From: Nematopogon swammerdamellus
Lineage: Eukaryota; Arthropoda; Insecta; Lepidoptera; Adelidae
Direction: 5' to 3'
Assembly: GCA_946902875.1 (NCBI GenBank)
Contig: OX336343.1
Location: 13,141,361 to 13,205,360, forward strand
DNA: 64,000 nucleotides
Shown here: in pieces, positions 32,797 to 43,379 of the stretch
Layout: every line of letters begins with the position of its first letter
Numbering within the stretch: position 1 is the first letter of the stretch
The notes under the pieces: generated by a model
What the model was told of the DNA's origin: nothing
Seen by the model: the letters and a program-made list of their open reading frames with translations, nothing else
The model's database searches: none
Made by a program: the position numbers and the translations under genes

Positions 32797-33092
32797 AACT
32801 GACACAGTTTGCTATATCACCTATAACATCCGTGATGTCAGCCCATAACACCGGGTGAACTTAGGTGCCATGTCAGTGCTTCCCTTTGGTCGTGCCGGCT
32901 ACACTAAACTGGACGGAAAATACAAACTATTTCGGGATATGACTCCCTTCTTTTTTTCCGTCCAGTTCAGTGAAGCCGGTACGACCGAAGAAAAGCACTG
33001 ACATAGCACCTACTTCACCAGTTGTTACGAGCTGACATCTCGGATGTTGTATTGTAGGTGATGTTGCCACCGTGTCATTTTCCGTACCAGTA
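32797..33092. repeat. Two SINE 3' ends in head-to-head inverted arrangement
   Basis: 32,797-32,935 is the minus-strand tail of the chimeric SINE and 32,950-33,090 is a plus-strand tail (gtccagttcagtgaagccgg, gtaggtgatgt). Together they make a ~140-bp-arm inverted repeat around a short centre. Neither copy keeps the tRNA/5S head. Confidence 0.7.
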
Positions 33093-33234
33093 TACAGTAC
33101 GACCGTATCAGTAATATCTCTCTTCTGTGGTATCTATCAGTATACGCTCCGGTACGTAACTTGACGGGGCGTTATACGCATGGCTTTCGTTGGTATAACC
33201 ACAGAATAACTAATAGGTACTGTGGTATAACGCT

Positions 33235-33390
33235 GTCTGCGCCTCCCGCGCCTCCACCGCGCCGCCGCCGCCGCCGCCTCCGCCGCCGCCGCCGCCGTGC
33301 CGCCTCCGCACCGCACGCTGCTACTGAGTTACCGCACCGCACCGCACCCCACCGCACCGTGCCATGCTGCCGCCGCGCGCGCCGCGCGCG
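33235..33390. repeat. GC-rich (CCG)n low-complexity stretch
   Basis: Runs of ccgccgccg with accgcaccgcacc and gcgcgccgcgcgcg. Frames on both strands (poly-Arg, poly-Pro or Ala) are compositional. Confidence 0.75.
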
Positions 33391-33393
33391 CCG

Positions 33394-34201
33394 GCCGGTA
33401 CCTATGTTGCTATGATATTTGCCATACATACCTAAATGCCTATCTACCTATTACCTACCTACCTATTTTTATTTTAGTTTTTATCGATAGTCTATTTAGA
33501 GGTTTATAAAAAGTGGTAAGTACATGAACTAAAAAAATTTGGAAGAAATTACAATAAAATGTTATTTAGGTAAAAAAATAAAAAATAAAAAATTAGAATC
33601 ACGCATCAGTTACATAAGCCACAATCATTTTAATAATTAAAATAATAAAAAAGCAAAAAAAAAACATACGAAAGTGGGATTCGAACCCCGAACCACCAAC
33701 TCTTTAGGCTGATAGCGACAAACTACGCTAAATGTGACTTGAACGTGCGAAGCGAAATTAGCAGTCGCATGGTACATTATGTAGAATTCCCGAATGCCGG
33801 TACCTATGTTGCTATGATATTTGCCATACATACCTAAATGCCTATCTACCTATTACCTACCTACCTATTTTTATTTTAGTTTTCATCGATAGTCTATTTA
33901 GAGGTTTATAAAAAGTGGTAAGTACATGAACTAAAAAAATTTGGAAGAAATTACAATAAAATGTTATTTAGGTAAAATAATAAAAAATAAAAAATTAGAA
34001 TCACGCATCAGTTACCTAAGCCACAATCATTTTAATAATTAAAATAATAAAAAAGCAAAAAAAAAAAAACATACGAAAGTGGGATTCGAACCCCGAACCA
34101 TCAACTCTTTAGGCTGATAGCGACAAACTACGCTAAATGTGACTTGAACGTGCGAAGCGAAATTAGCAGTCGCATGGTACATTATGTAGAATTCCCGAAT
34201 G
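33394..34201. repeat. Tandem duplication of a ~400-bp unit with tRNA-like segment
   Basis: Unit 1 (about 33,394-33,793) and unit 2 (about 33,794-34,201) both run from ccggtacctatgttgctatg to gtagaattcccgaatgc and differ at few positions. Each unit carries, on the minus strand, tagcgtagtttgtcgctatc through ggttcgaatcccac. That resembles a tRNA body with a good B box and a weaker A box; it is probably a tRNA-derived repeat head and not a functional tRNA gene. Confidence 0.85.
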
Positions 34202-34855
34202 CTCAAGGTCGTTGGCGTTTGTCACGGCCTTAAAAACACTGCGCGCCTTATCGCTTCCAACCATAGAGAAATAATAACGTCTTCCAACAACTAACTGGCG
34301 GCGGTGGCGGTGCGGCGCGGCGCGAGGTGTCGTGACGTCACGCACTCCGCGCCGCGACTAGTCGACTTCATGTGATTGCTACTAGCTCATTTTTGGTCGC
34401 ACGACCAAAAAATAATTACACAAATGTTTTGGATTTTTCATGGACTTCAATGCGACATTCTAAACTAAAAACTAAAAACCGCGTTGATCTTCATTTCATT
34501 AGACTAGCTGAAAAGTTTTACTACCGTTTACACAAAGAAGCGGTCACGAGTCGGACTAACGCTTGATTCCTTGAACACTGTACCGGAGATTGAAATCTCA
34601 AAGGCATTGTAGTGCATTGTTCAAATTCATTGAAAGTGACATTCTACGTAGGTACAGTACCCGGCAGTAAATAACGAACATGGAGCCCGGTTGTAGAGAG
34701 TCGTTCCTGTCGTACAGAGACGTGCGAGTTAGTGCGACGACAGGGGCGACGACGCTCTGCAACCGGATTGTCTCTTTGTGAAGCTCGATGTTTGTTATTT
34801 ACTGCCGGCTACTGTACACCTTCCCTCCTAATGACATTCGAATGCTCTCATTGCA
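34202..34855. other. Intergenic or intronic stretch before the host exon
   Basis: No coding region identified. Just before 34,856 there is a convincing 3' splice signal: branch-like cctaatgac, pyrimidine-rich ccttccctcc and cattgcag. Confidence 0.5.
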
Positions 34856-35180
34856 GGTTCAAGTTCTTCGTGTACTCAGCTTACGTGGAGCGGCGGATGA
34901 TGCCGGGAGTGCGCATCATCGCCGCCACAAGAACCCGCGGTTCAGGCCAGTTCTGGTGCCAATTGTTTCTCGCGGACAACCGGACGCTCAGTGTACGGGT
35001 GCGCGTGGATCCGATCAGGGAAAACTGGAGCCTCAATTACAGCGCTTGCTTCGTGCTGTGCCCGCTCAAAAATACTGGCGCGACAGTCGAGGATCTCACT
35101 GGCGCCAGCGTTTCAGTTGTGGTGCATAGGCTGGAAGAGCCGACCAATATGCTGAAGGTCGTAGAGACTAAACCGGAGAA
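34856..35180 (+). CDS. Probable internal exon of a GT92-type glycosyltransferase gene (host)
   Basis: After the acceptor at 34,855 the frame reads KFFVYSAYVERR, VRIIAATRTRG, FWCQLFL and ENWSLNYSACFVLCPL. This string of motifs resembles the N-terminal lumenal part of arthropod glycosyltransferase family 92 proteins, as recalled. Such enzymes are Golgi type II membrane proteins, so this would be the part preceding the catalytic SVCVKP-type core, which is absent here. A donor is plausible around 35,177-35,195 (ggtattg or gaggttgg). The frame stays open to 35,310 but the last ~40 codons look non-conserved. No neighbouring exon is visible within the window, implying long introns full of transposons or an isolated gene fragment. 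Codon use is GC-richer than the surroundings. Confidence 0.6.
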
Positions 35181-35451
35181 GGGTATTGAGGTTGGTATTC
35201 GTATATCCGCCGTCCCCTTTCCACCCTCGTACCACGCGCATTGGGCGGGCAGGGATCTCGGCAGGGATTACATACACGCTGGCCTTACCGCGGGTGCGTA
35301 CCAATCATAGAGAAATAATGTTATACTAGAGGAAACACTACTAAGAAAGATTGAACGAATCTTTGACAACAAAAACTGCGGTATGAGGAAAGATGGAGCA
35401 GGCGGGGGAATGCAAGCAGTATCTATTCTGTGACGCATACGCCGTGAAGCA

Positions 35452-35545
35452 GCTGTGAAGCTAAGTAAACGCTGCACGCAGCAACAGTAGTAAAATAAAT
35501 TGCGAGCGTCTAACGATGTGCAGCGCTGCAATTACGTTGTGCACG
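35452..35545 (+). repeat. Direct repeat flanking the foldback element (left)
   Basis: cagctgtgaagctaa, acgctgcacgcagca and cgtctaacgatgtgcagcgc recur in the same order and orientation at about 38,778-38,875, beyond the right end of the foldback element. This copy lies 28 bp outside its left end. Confidence 0.8.
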
Positions 35546-35566
35546 AGCTAACACAGACAGGCGGGC

Positions 35567-35573
35567 CATCAGT
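35567..35573. repeat. Target-site duplication CATCAGT (left)
   Basis: Identical 7 bp immediately flank both ends of the foldback element; the partner is at 38,704-38,710. Confidence 0.8.
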
Positions 35574-38500
35574 CACAGCATATATATGGCTAAAGCAGTA
35601 TGGAAACTACGTACAAAACGATCGAAACGACGCACTGTCACAGCATATATATGGCTAAAGCAGTATGGAAACTACGTACAAAACGATCGAAACGACGCAC
35701 TCACACACACGCACGCCTCAACAAGGCCCCGAAGCGAATGTCGCAAACAATCAGTCGCGGGTGCCGCGTCCGAGTGGTCGTGTTTGTTTTTGTTGCATGC
35801 GCCACGGACAGTCCGCGATCTTTTAGAATGCAAAAAAATTTTTACAAACGTTTTTCGACTGTTGTCACTTTATATTAACTTTTGACAAATGTTGACAACT
35901 TTTCTCATCTTTTGCCAACTTCTGTCACATTTTGTCAACTTTTATCGACTGTTGTCAACTCTTGTCAACTTTTCTTATCTTTTGCCAACTTCTGTAACCG
36001 TTTTCAACTTTTATCGACTGTTGTCTCACTCTTGTCAAGTTTTGTAACCTTTTGAGAACTTTTGTCAACTCTCGCTAACTTATGTCAACTCTTGTCAACT
36101 TTTGTCAACTTTTCTCATCTTTTGCCAACTTCTGTCACCTTTTGTCAACTTTTATCGACTGTTGTCAACTCTTGTCAAGTTTTGTAAACTTTTGAGAACT
36201 TTTGTCAACTCTCGGTAATTTATGTCAACTCTTGTCAACTTTTGTCAACTTTTCTTATCTTTTGCCAACTTCTGTCACCTTTTGTCAACTTGTATCGACT
36301 GTTGTCAACTCTTGTCAAGTTTGTAAACTTTTGAGAACTTTTGTCAACTCTCGGTAACTTATGTCAACTCTTGTCAACTTTTGTCAACTTTTCTTACCTT
36401 TTGCCAACTTCTGCCACCTTTTGTCAACTTTTATCGACTGTTGTCAACTCTTGTCAATGTTTGTCAACCTTGGTCAACTTTTGTCAACTTTCGTCAATAT
36501 TTGTCAACTTTTGTCATCTTTTGTTAACTTTTATCGACTGTTGTCAACTATTGTCAATGTTTATCAACCTTGGTCAACTTTTGTCAACTATTGTCAACAT
36601 TTGTCAACTTTTGTCATCTTTTGTCAACTTTTATCGACTGTTGTCAACTCTTGTCATTGTTTGTCAACCTTGGTCAACTTTTGTCAACTTTCGTCAATAT
36701 TTGTCAACTTTCGTCATCTTTTGTCAACTTTTATCGACTGTTGTCAACTCTTGTCAATGTTTGTCAACCTTGGTCAACTTTTGTCAACTTTCGTCAACAT
36801 TTGTCAACTTTTGTCATCTTTTGTCAACTTTTATCGACTGTTGTCAACTCTTGTCAATGTTTGTCAACCTTGGTCAACTCTTGTCAACTTTCGTCAACAT
36901 TTGTCAACTTTTGTCATCTTTTGTCAACTTTTATCGACTGTTGTCAACTCTTGTCAACGTTTGTTAACCTTTGTCGGCTTTCGGCACTTTCGTCATCTTT
37001 TGTCAACTTTTGCCAACTTCTCTCAGCTTTTGTCAGCTTTTATCATATTTTAACCACTGTTGTCAACTTTTGTCACTTTTATGAACTTTTGTCAGCTTTC
37101 GTTCACAAGGAGTTGACAAAAGTTGACAAGAGTTTACATAAGTTGACTAAAGTTGACAAGAGTTAACGAAAGTTGACAAACTGGACAAAAGATGGGAAAA
37201 GTTGACGAAAGTTGACAAACAGCTGACATAAGTTGACAAACGTTGACAAAATATGAAAAAAGTTGACAATACTTAGTTGACATTAATTAACAATAGTTGA
37301 CGAAAGTTGACAAACGTTGACAAGAGTTGACAAAAGTTCACGAAAGCTGACAAAAGTTCATAAAAGTGACAGAACTTGACAAAAGTTGACAATAGTGGTT
37401 AAAAGTTGACAGAAGTTAGTAAAAGTTGACAAAAGATGACGAAAGTTGACAAAAGTTGACGGCAGCTGGCCTAAGTTCGTAAAAGTGACAGAAGTTGGCA
37501 AAAGTTGACAAAAATTTCGGAAAGTTGACAACAGTCGTTAACATTTTACAAAAGCTGATAGAAGTTGGCAAAAATTGGCAAAAGATGACGAAAGTGGCTA
37601 TAAGTTAACAAAAGTCGACAAAAGCCATAAAAGTAGACAAAGGTTGACGAAAGTTGACAAAAGTTGACAAAAGTTGACGAAAGTTGACAAAAGTTGACAA
37701 ATGTTGACAAAAGTTGACAAGAGTTGACATAAGTTACCGAGAGTTGATAAAAGTTCTCAAAAGTTTACAAAACCTGACAAGAGTTGACAACAGTCGATAA
37801 AAGTTGACAAAAGGTGACAGAAGTTGGCAAAAGATGAGAAAAGTTGATAAAAGATGACGAAAGTGGCTATAATTTCACAAAAATCGAGAAAAATAGACAA
37901 AAGTTGACAAACGTTGACAAAAGATGACAAAAGTCGACAAATGTTGACGAAAGTTGACAAAAGTTGACCAAGGTTGACAAAGATTGACAAGAGTTGACAA
38001 CAGTCGATAAAAGTTGACAAAAGATGACAAATGTTGACGAAAGTTGACAAAAGTTGACCAAGCTTGACAAACATTGACAAGAGTTGACAACAGTCGATGA
38101 AAGTTGACAAAAGATGACAAAAGTTGACAAATGTTGACGAAAGCTGACAAAAGTTTACTAAGGTTGACAAACATTGACAAGACTTGACAACAGTCGATAA
38201 AAGTTGACAAAAGGTGGCAGAAGTTGGCAAAAGGTAAGAAAAGTTGACAAAAGTTGACAAGAGTTGACATAAGTTACCGACAGTTGACAAAAGTTCTCAA
38301 AAGTTTACAAACTTGACAAGAGTTGACAACAGTCGATACAAGTTGACAAAAGGTGACAGAAGTTGGCAAAAGATGAGAAAAGTTGACAAACATTTACAAT
38401 GGTTGACAAGAGCTGACAAAAGTTGTAAACAATTTACAAAAGTTAATAAAAGTTGACAAAAGTCGAGAAAAGTTATATCAATTCATATTTATAGCAACCA

Positions 38501-38703
38501 CGTTTTGAACTTATTATTGATGATTGATTATATTGATTATTTGGTCATTACATTAAAGAACCTAAATAAATGTTTTAATAAATAATAATTTTACAATTTT
38601 ACAAAAAAATTTGATTGACATCCCTAACGCTCCATGGAGCGTAGGTACTTATTTTAACAAATAGGCCTAGTTTCCATACTGCTTTAGCCATATATATGCT
38701 GTG
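35574..38703. mobile_element. TTGTCAAC foldback element, 3,130 bp
   Basis: Perfect 36-bp terminal inverted repeats beginning CACAGCATATATATGGC, bounded by a 7-bp duplication. The left end is itself tandemly duplicated (units from 35,576 and 35,641). From ~35,880 to 37,105 the interior is made of tttgtcaac-type 10-12-mers on the plus strand. From ~37,110 to 38,470 it is the same motif in reverse complement (aaagttgacaa). The whole therefore forms a giant imperfect hairpin. A 100-bp higher-order period is visible at 36,430-36,960 (ttttatcgactg recurs every 100 bp). No transposase is encoded. Layout recalls Drosophila FB elements (long arms of short tandem repeats), but sequence and duplication length differ. 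Confidence 0.88.
35880..38470. repeat. Oppositely oriented TTGTCAAC arrays
   Basis: The plus-oriented array occupies the left half and the inverted array the right half, switching at about 37,105-37,115 (cgttcacaaggagttgac). Frames of 100-230 codons in all three phases of each arm read repeats of S-T-x-V-N-F-C-Q-L-L. Because several phases are open at once and follow the period, they are not genes. Confidence 0.9.
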
Positions 38704-38710
38704 CATCAGT
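38704..38710. repeat. Target-site duplication CATCAGT (right)
   Basis: Exact copy of 35,567-35,573 directly after the right terminus. Confidence 0.8.
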
Positions 38711-38773
38711 GTTGGCAATATATATTCGGTGGTGTTGGTAAGTAGGCGGAGTTTGTGGAATGAATCGGGGTAT

Positions 38774-38875
38774 TAAGCAGCTGTGAAGCTAAATATAAAC
38801 GCTGCACGCAGCACCAGTATTAAAATAAATAGCGATCGTCTAACGATGTGCAGCGCTGAATTACGTCGCGCACGG
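38774..38875 (+). repeat. Direct repeat flanking the foldback element (right)
   Basis: Second copy of the ~100-bp block at 35,452, about 70 bp outside the right end, with scattered substitutions. Confidence 0.78.
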
Positions 38876-39589
38876 CGTTTGCGGAACGCATAGGGTTGTC
38901 AGTGCAATGACAGTGATTTTTCGTTTGATTGAAGCAAAATGTTGGTTTTTTTTTTACTTATTTATTATTTTAAATCAACGATTGTAATTTCTTTTGTTCA
39001 ATATAGCAACGTCCTCATAATGAAAGATACAACAAATTCCCTCCAACAAAACATTCATATGATGAAGTTTCTATTTTAGGAAAACTTAAGATTAATATAA
39101 TATTAGCCATGTTCACCGTGATGAGTCTTGTAAGGTGTAACGGTGTTTCAAGTAATGAAAAAATTAATAAAATTGAATTAATTGAAATATGAGAACATTA
39201 TTAAAAAAAAGGGTCTTAAATTTTTTTTTATGTAAGTCAACGGCTGTGCCGAGGGACCAGTGGTACATTCGACTGAGCCAAAAAGACCTCTACTCACAAA
39301 GCCACGCTCAGAGAGGCGCCATTTTATTGATAAGATCGATTTTCTCAAAAACAGCTATAAGTAATTGTTTTGATAATATTTTTTTATTTCGCGATTTAAA
39401 AAAAGTGGCCACTTTTTTTAAATCCCGTGGACGGACTGGCCGTATTATGTTATTCTTCACTGCACCACTGATGACGAACTTATTGCAGAATTCCTTCTAA
39501 AACTATGTAGGTAGTGTGGTGCATGTGCATTATATCCTCACTTTTACAATCGAGCGCTGACTTTTAGAGTTGTACTTACACAATTTCCA
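38876..39589. other. Non-coding stretch
   Basis: The 103-codon frame at 39,189-39,500 is unsupported by any motif. No repeat is recognised. Confidence 0.45.
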
Positions 39590-40023
39590 ATATCAAGTAA
39601 TATATAGGGTGTTACGATGACCATGTCATTAACTTCGGGAGGGTTACATAGACACTCAAATAAACACGTTACGCAAAAAAAAATATATGTTTATAGTATT
39701 ACTTTTCGAGAAATTTAACAAAACATGTTAGCTACCTAAACATTAACCTGTGTGTAACAGTAGGTAACTTGCATTGTACGGTGTCAATGACCGTACTATG
39801 TTCAAACGCAGAACAGCTGTTTGTTGTAAGTAAGTCACAAGGTCACTATGATTAGTTTTTACAGCTACTTATTTGATTTAATTTTTTTGTTAGGAGAAAA
39901 AATGCTCCTATAAACAAACATATGTTTTTTTCTTACGTAAAGTGTTTATTTCAGTGTGTATGTAACCCTCCCGAAGTTAATGACATGGTCAGCGAAACAC
40001 CTTATATAGGATATTACTTGATA
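39590..40023. mobile_element. MITE with ~60-bp inverted ends
   Basis: atatcaagtaatat, agggtgtt, gaccatgtcattaacttcgg and gagggttacata at the left are mirrored at 39,955-40,023 (tatgtaaccctcc, cgaagttaatgacatggtc, aacacct, atattacttgata). The interior of ~300 bp has no gene. Superfamily is uncertain because the ends continue into the flanks and no duplication can be fixed. Confidence 0.75.
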
Positions 40024-40099
40024 TATACTTATTAAATATATATTACTTGATAAAAAAGTACTTTCTTAAATTCTTACTTATAATATTTCCAGGTTGTTC

Positions 40100-40620
40100 T
40101 AAGAACTCGTAAAGAGGGTTCCGTACCATCCCGTTTTCTGTGAGAACTAGAAGGCTTCGGATTTTTTGACGAAATTTTGTATATTGGTAGGTAGCGTATA
40201 TCCCGGAGAAATTTTTTTTTAGTGGTCAAGTTCGAGTCGAGCTCGGGTAAACAGGGTTCCGTACCATTCCGTTTTCTGTGAGACTTAGAAGGCTTAGGAT
40301 TTTTTGACGAAACTTCGTCATGAGCTTTTGTTTTGTTCATAACTCGAGAACCACTGGTGCTAGACCCATCGTGTTGGTACTCAAACTTCAGGTTTCGGTG
40401 AGATCTATTCATCTGTCACATTAACTTTTGTTTTGGTCATAACTCGAGAACCACTGGTGCTAGACCCATCGTGTTGGTACTCAAACTTCAGGTCTCGGTG
40501 AGATCTATCCATCTGTCTCATGAACTTTTGTTTTGGTCATAACTCGAAAACCACTTGTGCTAGCTAGAGTTGTAAAAACACGGCAAGATTCAATAAGACA
40601 CGGTTTAATACCGGATTAAT
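40100..40620. repeat. Local repeats ending in a hAT-like terminus
   Basis: A ~140-bp block with ggttccgtaccatcccgttttctgtgaga-type sequence occurs twice (40,118 and 40,255). A ~105-bp block (cataactcgagaaccactgg) occurs three times (40,338, 40,439, 40,540). At 40,566 tagagttgtaaaaacacgg resembles the left end of the hAT-type element at 58,743; no partner end was found. Confidence 0.6.
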
Positions 40621-41008
40621 ACCAATAGATCACCGTGACTTTGGTGACTAACCACATTCGTGAACTAATCAAATTTGTGCGCCAATATATGGAGTTTGTA
40701 CTGACTTAGCTGACAAGTATTATGCTAAATATCACTATCTTGACTTTCTCGACTATATCTTAACTTTTACAGCACAGAGATTACTTATACTTACCCACTT
40801 TGTAGTCAGTGCTGCAATATATACACGCAACATGTTTCTTCCCATTTGAAGTGTTTAAGACGTAAATGTTTATTATCTAATTGTATCTACATAGATCGAA
40901 CCTGCACAATACCGATAATCGGTCACAGCAATAAATCTATTCCACCAGTTCAACCCGACCAATTAACATCACCTTGCGACTCATGTATTATGTGAGAGTA
41001 TTTATAAC
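40621..41008. other. Non-coding stretch with a shared short repeat
   Basis: acccgaccaattaacatcac at 40,954 recurs near 47,491. No gene is seen. Confidence 0.5.
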
Positions 41009-42787
41009 TAGCTTTTGCCCGCGGCTTCGCTCGCGTGAAATTCGTATTTCAAAGAAAGCAAGTAAGTAACTAAGGCCGATCTGCGTTAAGTAAGGCGATA
41101 AACCCACTCAAGGAAAGTAAGTAATTGAGGGCGAGGCCGAAGGCCGAGCTGCGTACAGCAAGACGATAACCTTTTCTTAGAAGTAAGTAACAGAGGGCGA
41201 GGCCGAAGGCCGAGCTGCGTTCAGGAAAACCGTAAACCTTCTCGAAGAAAGTACATAAGTAACTAAGGGCGAGGCCGAAGGCCGAGCTGCGTTCAGGAAG
41301 ACTATAAACCTTCTCGAGGAAATTAAGTAATTGAGGGCGAGGCCGAAGGCCGAGCTGCGTTCAGAAAGACGATAAACCTACTCAAAGAAAGTAAGTAATT
41401 GAGGGCGAGGCCGAAGGCCGAGCTGCGTACAGCAAGACTATAAACCTTCTTGAAGAAAGTAAGTCACTGAGGGCGAGGCCGAAGGCCGAGCTGCGTTCAG
41501 GAAGACCATAACCTTTTCGAAGAAGTAAGTAACAGAGGGCGAGGCCGAAGGTCGAGCTGCGTTCAGGAAGACCATAAACCTTCTCGAGGAAAGTAAGTAA
41601 CTAAGGGCGAGGCCGAAGACCGAGCTGCGTTAAGGAAAACCGTAAACCTTCTCGAAGAAAGTACATAAGTAACTAAGGGCGAGGCCGAAGGCCGAGCTGC
41701 GTTCAGGAAGACTATAAACCTTCTCGAGGAAATTAAGTAATTGAGGGCGAGGCCGAAGGCCGAGCTGCGTTCAGAAAGACTATAAACCTACTCAAAGAAA
41801 GTAAGTAATTGAGGGCGAGGCCGAAGGCCGAGCTGCGTACAGCAAGACTATAAACCTTCTTGAAGAAAGTAAGTCACTGAGGGCGAGGCCGAAGGCCGAG
41901 CTGCGTTCAGGAAGACCATAACCTTTTCGAAGAAGTAAGTAACAGAGGGCGAGGCCGAAGGCCGAGCTGCGTTCAGGAAGACCACAAACCTTCTCGAAGA
42001 AAGTAAGTAACTAAGGGCGAGGCCGAAGACCGAGCTGCGTTCAGGAAGACTATAAACCTTCTAGATGAAACTAAGTACCTAACTGAGGGCAAGGCCGAAG
42101 GCCGAGCTGCGTTCAGGAAGACGATAACCTTTTCGAAGAAAGTAAGTAACAGAGGGCGAGGCCGAAGGCCGAGCTGCGTTCAGGAAGACCATAAACCTTC
42201 TCGAAGAAAGTAAGTAACTAAGGGCGAGGCCGAAGGCCGAGCTGCGTTCAGGAAGACCATAAACCTTCTCGAAGAAATTAAGTAATTGAGGGCGAGGCTG
42301 AAGGCCGAGCTTGGTTCAGGAAGACTATAAACCGTCTTGACGAAGTAAGTAACTATCGCCCATAGTTACTTACTGTCATCGAGAAGGTTTAGTGTTAGGT
42401 TTAGGTTTAGCTTGGCCTTCGGCCACGCCCTTAGTTACTTACTTTCTTCGAGAAGGATTATAGTCTTCCTGAACGCAACTCGACCTTAGGCCTCGCCCTT
42501 AGTTACTTACTTTCTTCGAGAACTTGTTCGAGGAGGTTGAAGGTCTTCCTGAACGCAGCTCGGCATTCAGCCTCGCCCTTTGTTGCTTATTTTCTTCGAA
42601 AAGGTTTAACCTCTTCCTGAACGCAGCTTGGCCTTCGGCCTCGCCTTTAGTATGTTACTTACTTTCTTTGGGAATGTTTATTGTTTTTATCTGTGAATCC
42701 AGTTCGCCCTCCGGTCCCGGCCTAAGTTACTTAGTTTCTTCTTTTGAAATACGAATTTCACGCGAGTGAATCCGCGGGAAAAAGCTA
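41009..42787. mobile_element. Foldback-type element with GGCCGAAGGCC tandem repeats, copy 2
   Basis: Inverted ends tagcttttgcccgcggcttc (41,009) and its near reverse complement (to 42,787). About 18 plus-oriented ~70-bp units (gcgaggccgaaggccgagct, then caggaagac.ataaaccttct) fill 41,060-42,350, followed by about five reversed units to 42,700. A block of six units is duplicated with a ~418-bp spacing (41,251 and 41,669). Each unit centre is a ggcc-gaa-ggcc hairpin. Unlike copy 1 there is no central ORF fragment. Confidence 0.75.
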
Positions 42788-43379
42788 TCGATATTAAAAT
42801 AAGAAAATTCTATTAAAATTAATCAAGTACTTGTGTACCTAACTAAGTGTAATACTTGTCACGTAGTGAATTTTAATAGCGGACTGTCGAAATGCGTTTA
42901 CCGAAGTGTCAGAGACACATTGCCAGTACGGAGGAAAATACTCCGTACTAAGGCTACGGTACACGTGAGACGTCCGTTATATTCAATATTATTACTGCCA
43001 ACCTACATTTCTGAAAATTCAATCACACATATTTCGGCGTACTACACTCTCACTACGTAACCAAGCACACATTATTGTATCATTTACCGAGCGTGAATTT
43101 CCACGATCTCTTCCCGCTGTCAGCCCATACTAAAATTATATATTGTTTGACGTAACGAAAAAGATCCCAAGCGTCTGTATGGAATTTCTGTTTGCTGAAT
43201 TTGGCAACACAGCACATCGCGGTGTTGACTAATGGGTTGCCAGGCGGTTAAAATATATCCCAAATAGACGGGAATTCACATTCGCCTCGGTTGTATTTAT
43301 GTTATTTATTAATTCAGTCATCATCGGAGGATCCCTAGTAGAGGTCCATTATTATTAACAAATGGTGTTACAGGCCTTC
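42788..43379. other. Non-coding stretch
   Basis: No gene or repeat identified with confidence; the 75-codon frame at 42,833-43,060 has no motif. Confidence 0.45.

Noticed and set aside
33161..33429. Poly-Arg, poly-Pro and poly-Ala ORFs on both strands
   Set aside because: Produced by (CCG)n composition.
33660..33745. Functional tRNA gene on the minus strand
   Set aside because: B box is good, but acceptor pairing and anticodon arm are not convincing, and the segment is part of a duplicated repeat unit.
35880..37105. TTGAC motifs as plant WRKY-type regulatory boxes
   Set aside because: The motif is just the satellite unit; the window has no plant features.
36341..37166. Long ORFs (up to 230 codons) encoding S-T-x-V-N-F-C-Q-L-L repeats, and their mirror set at 37,757-38,290
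   Set aside because: Several phases are open at once and simply translate the TTGTCAAC period; no start context or homology.
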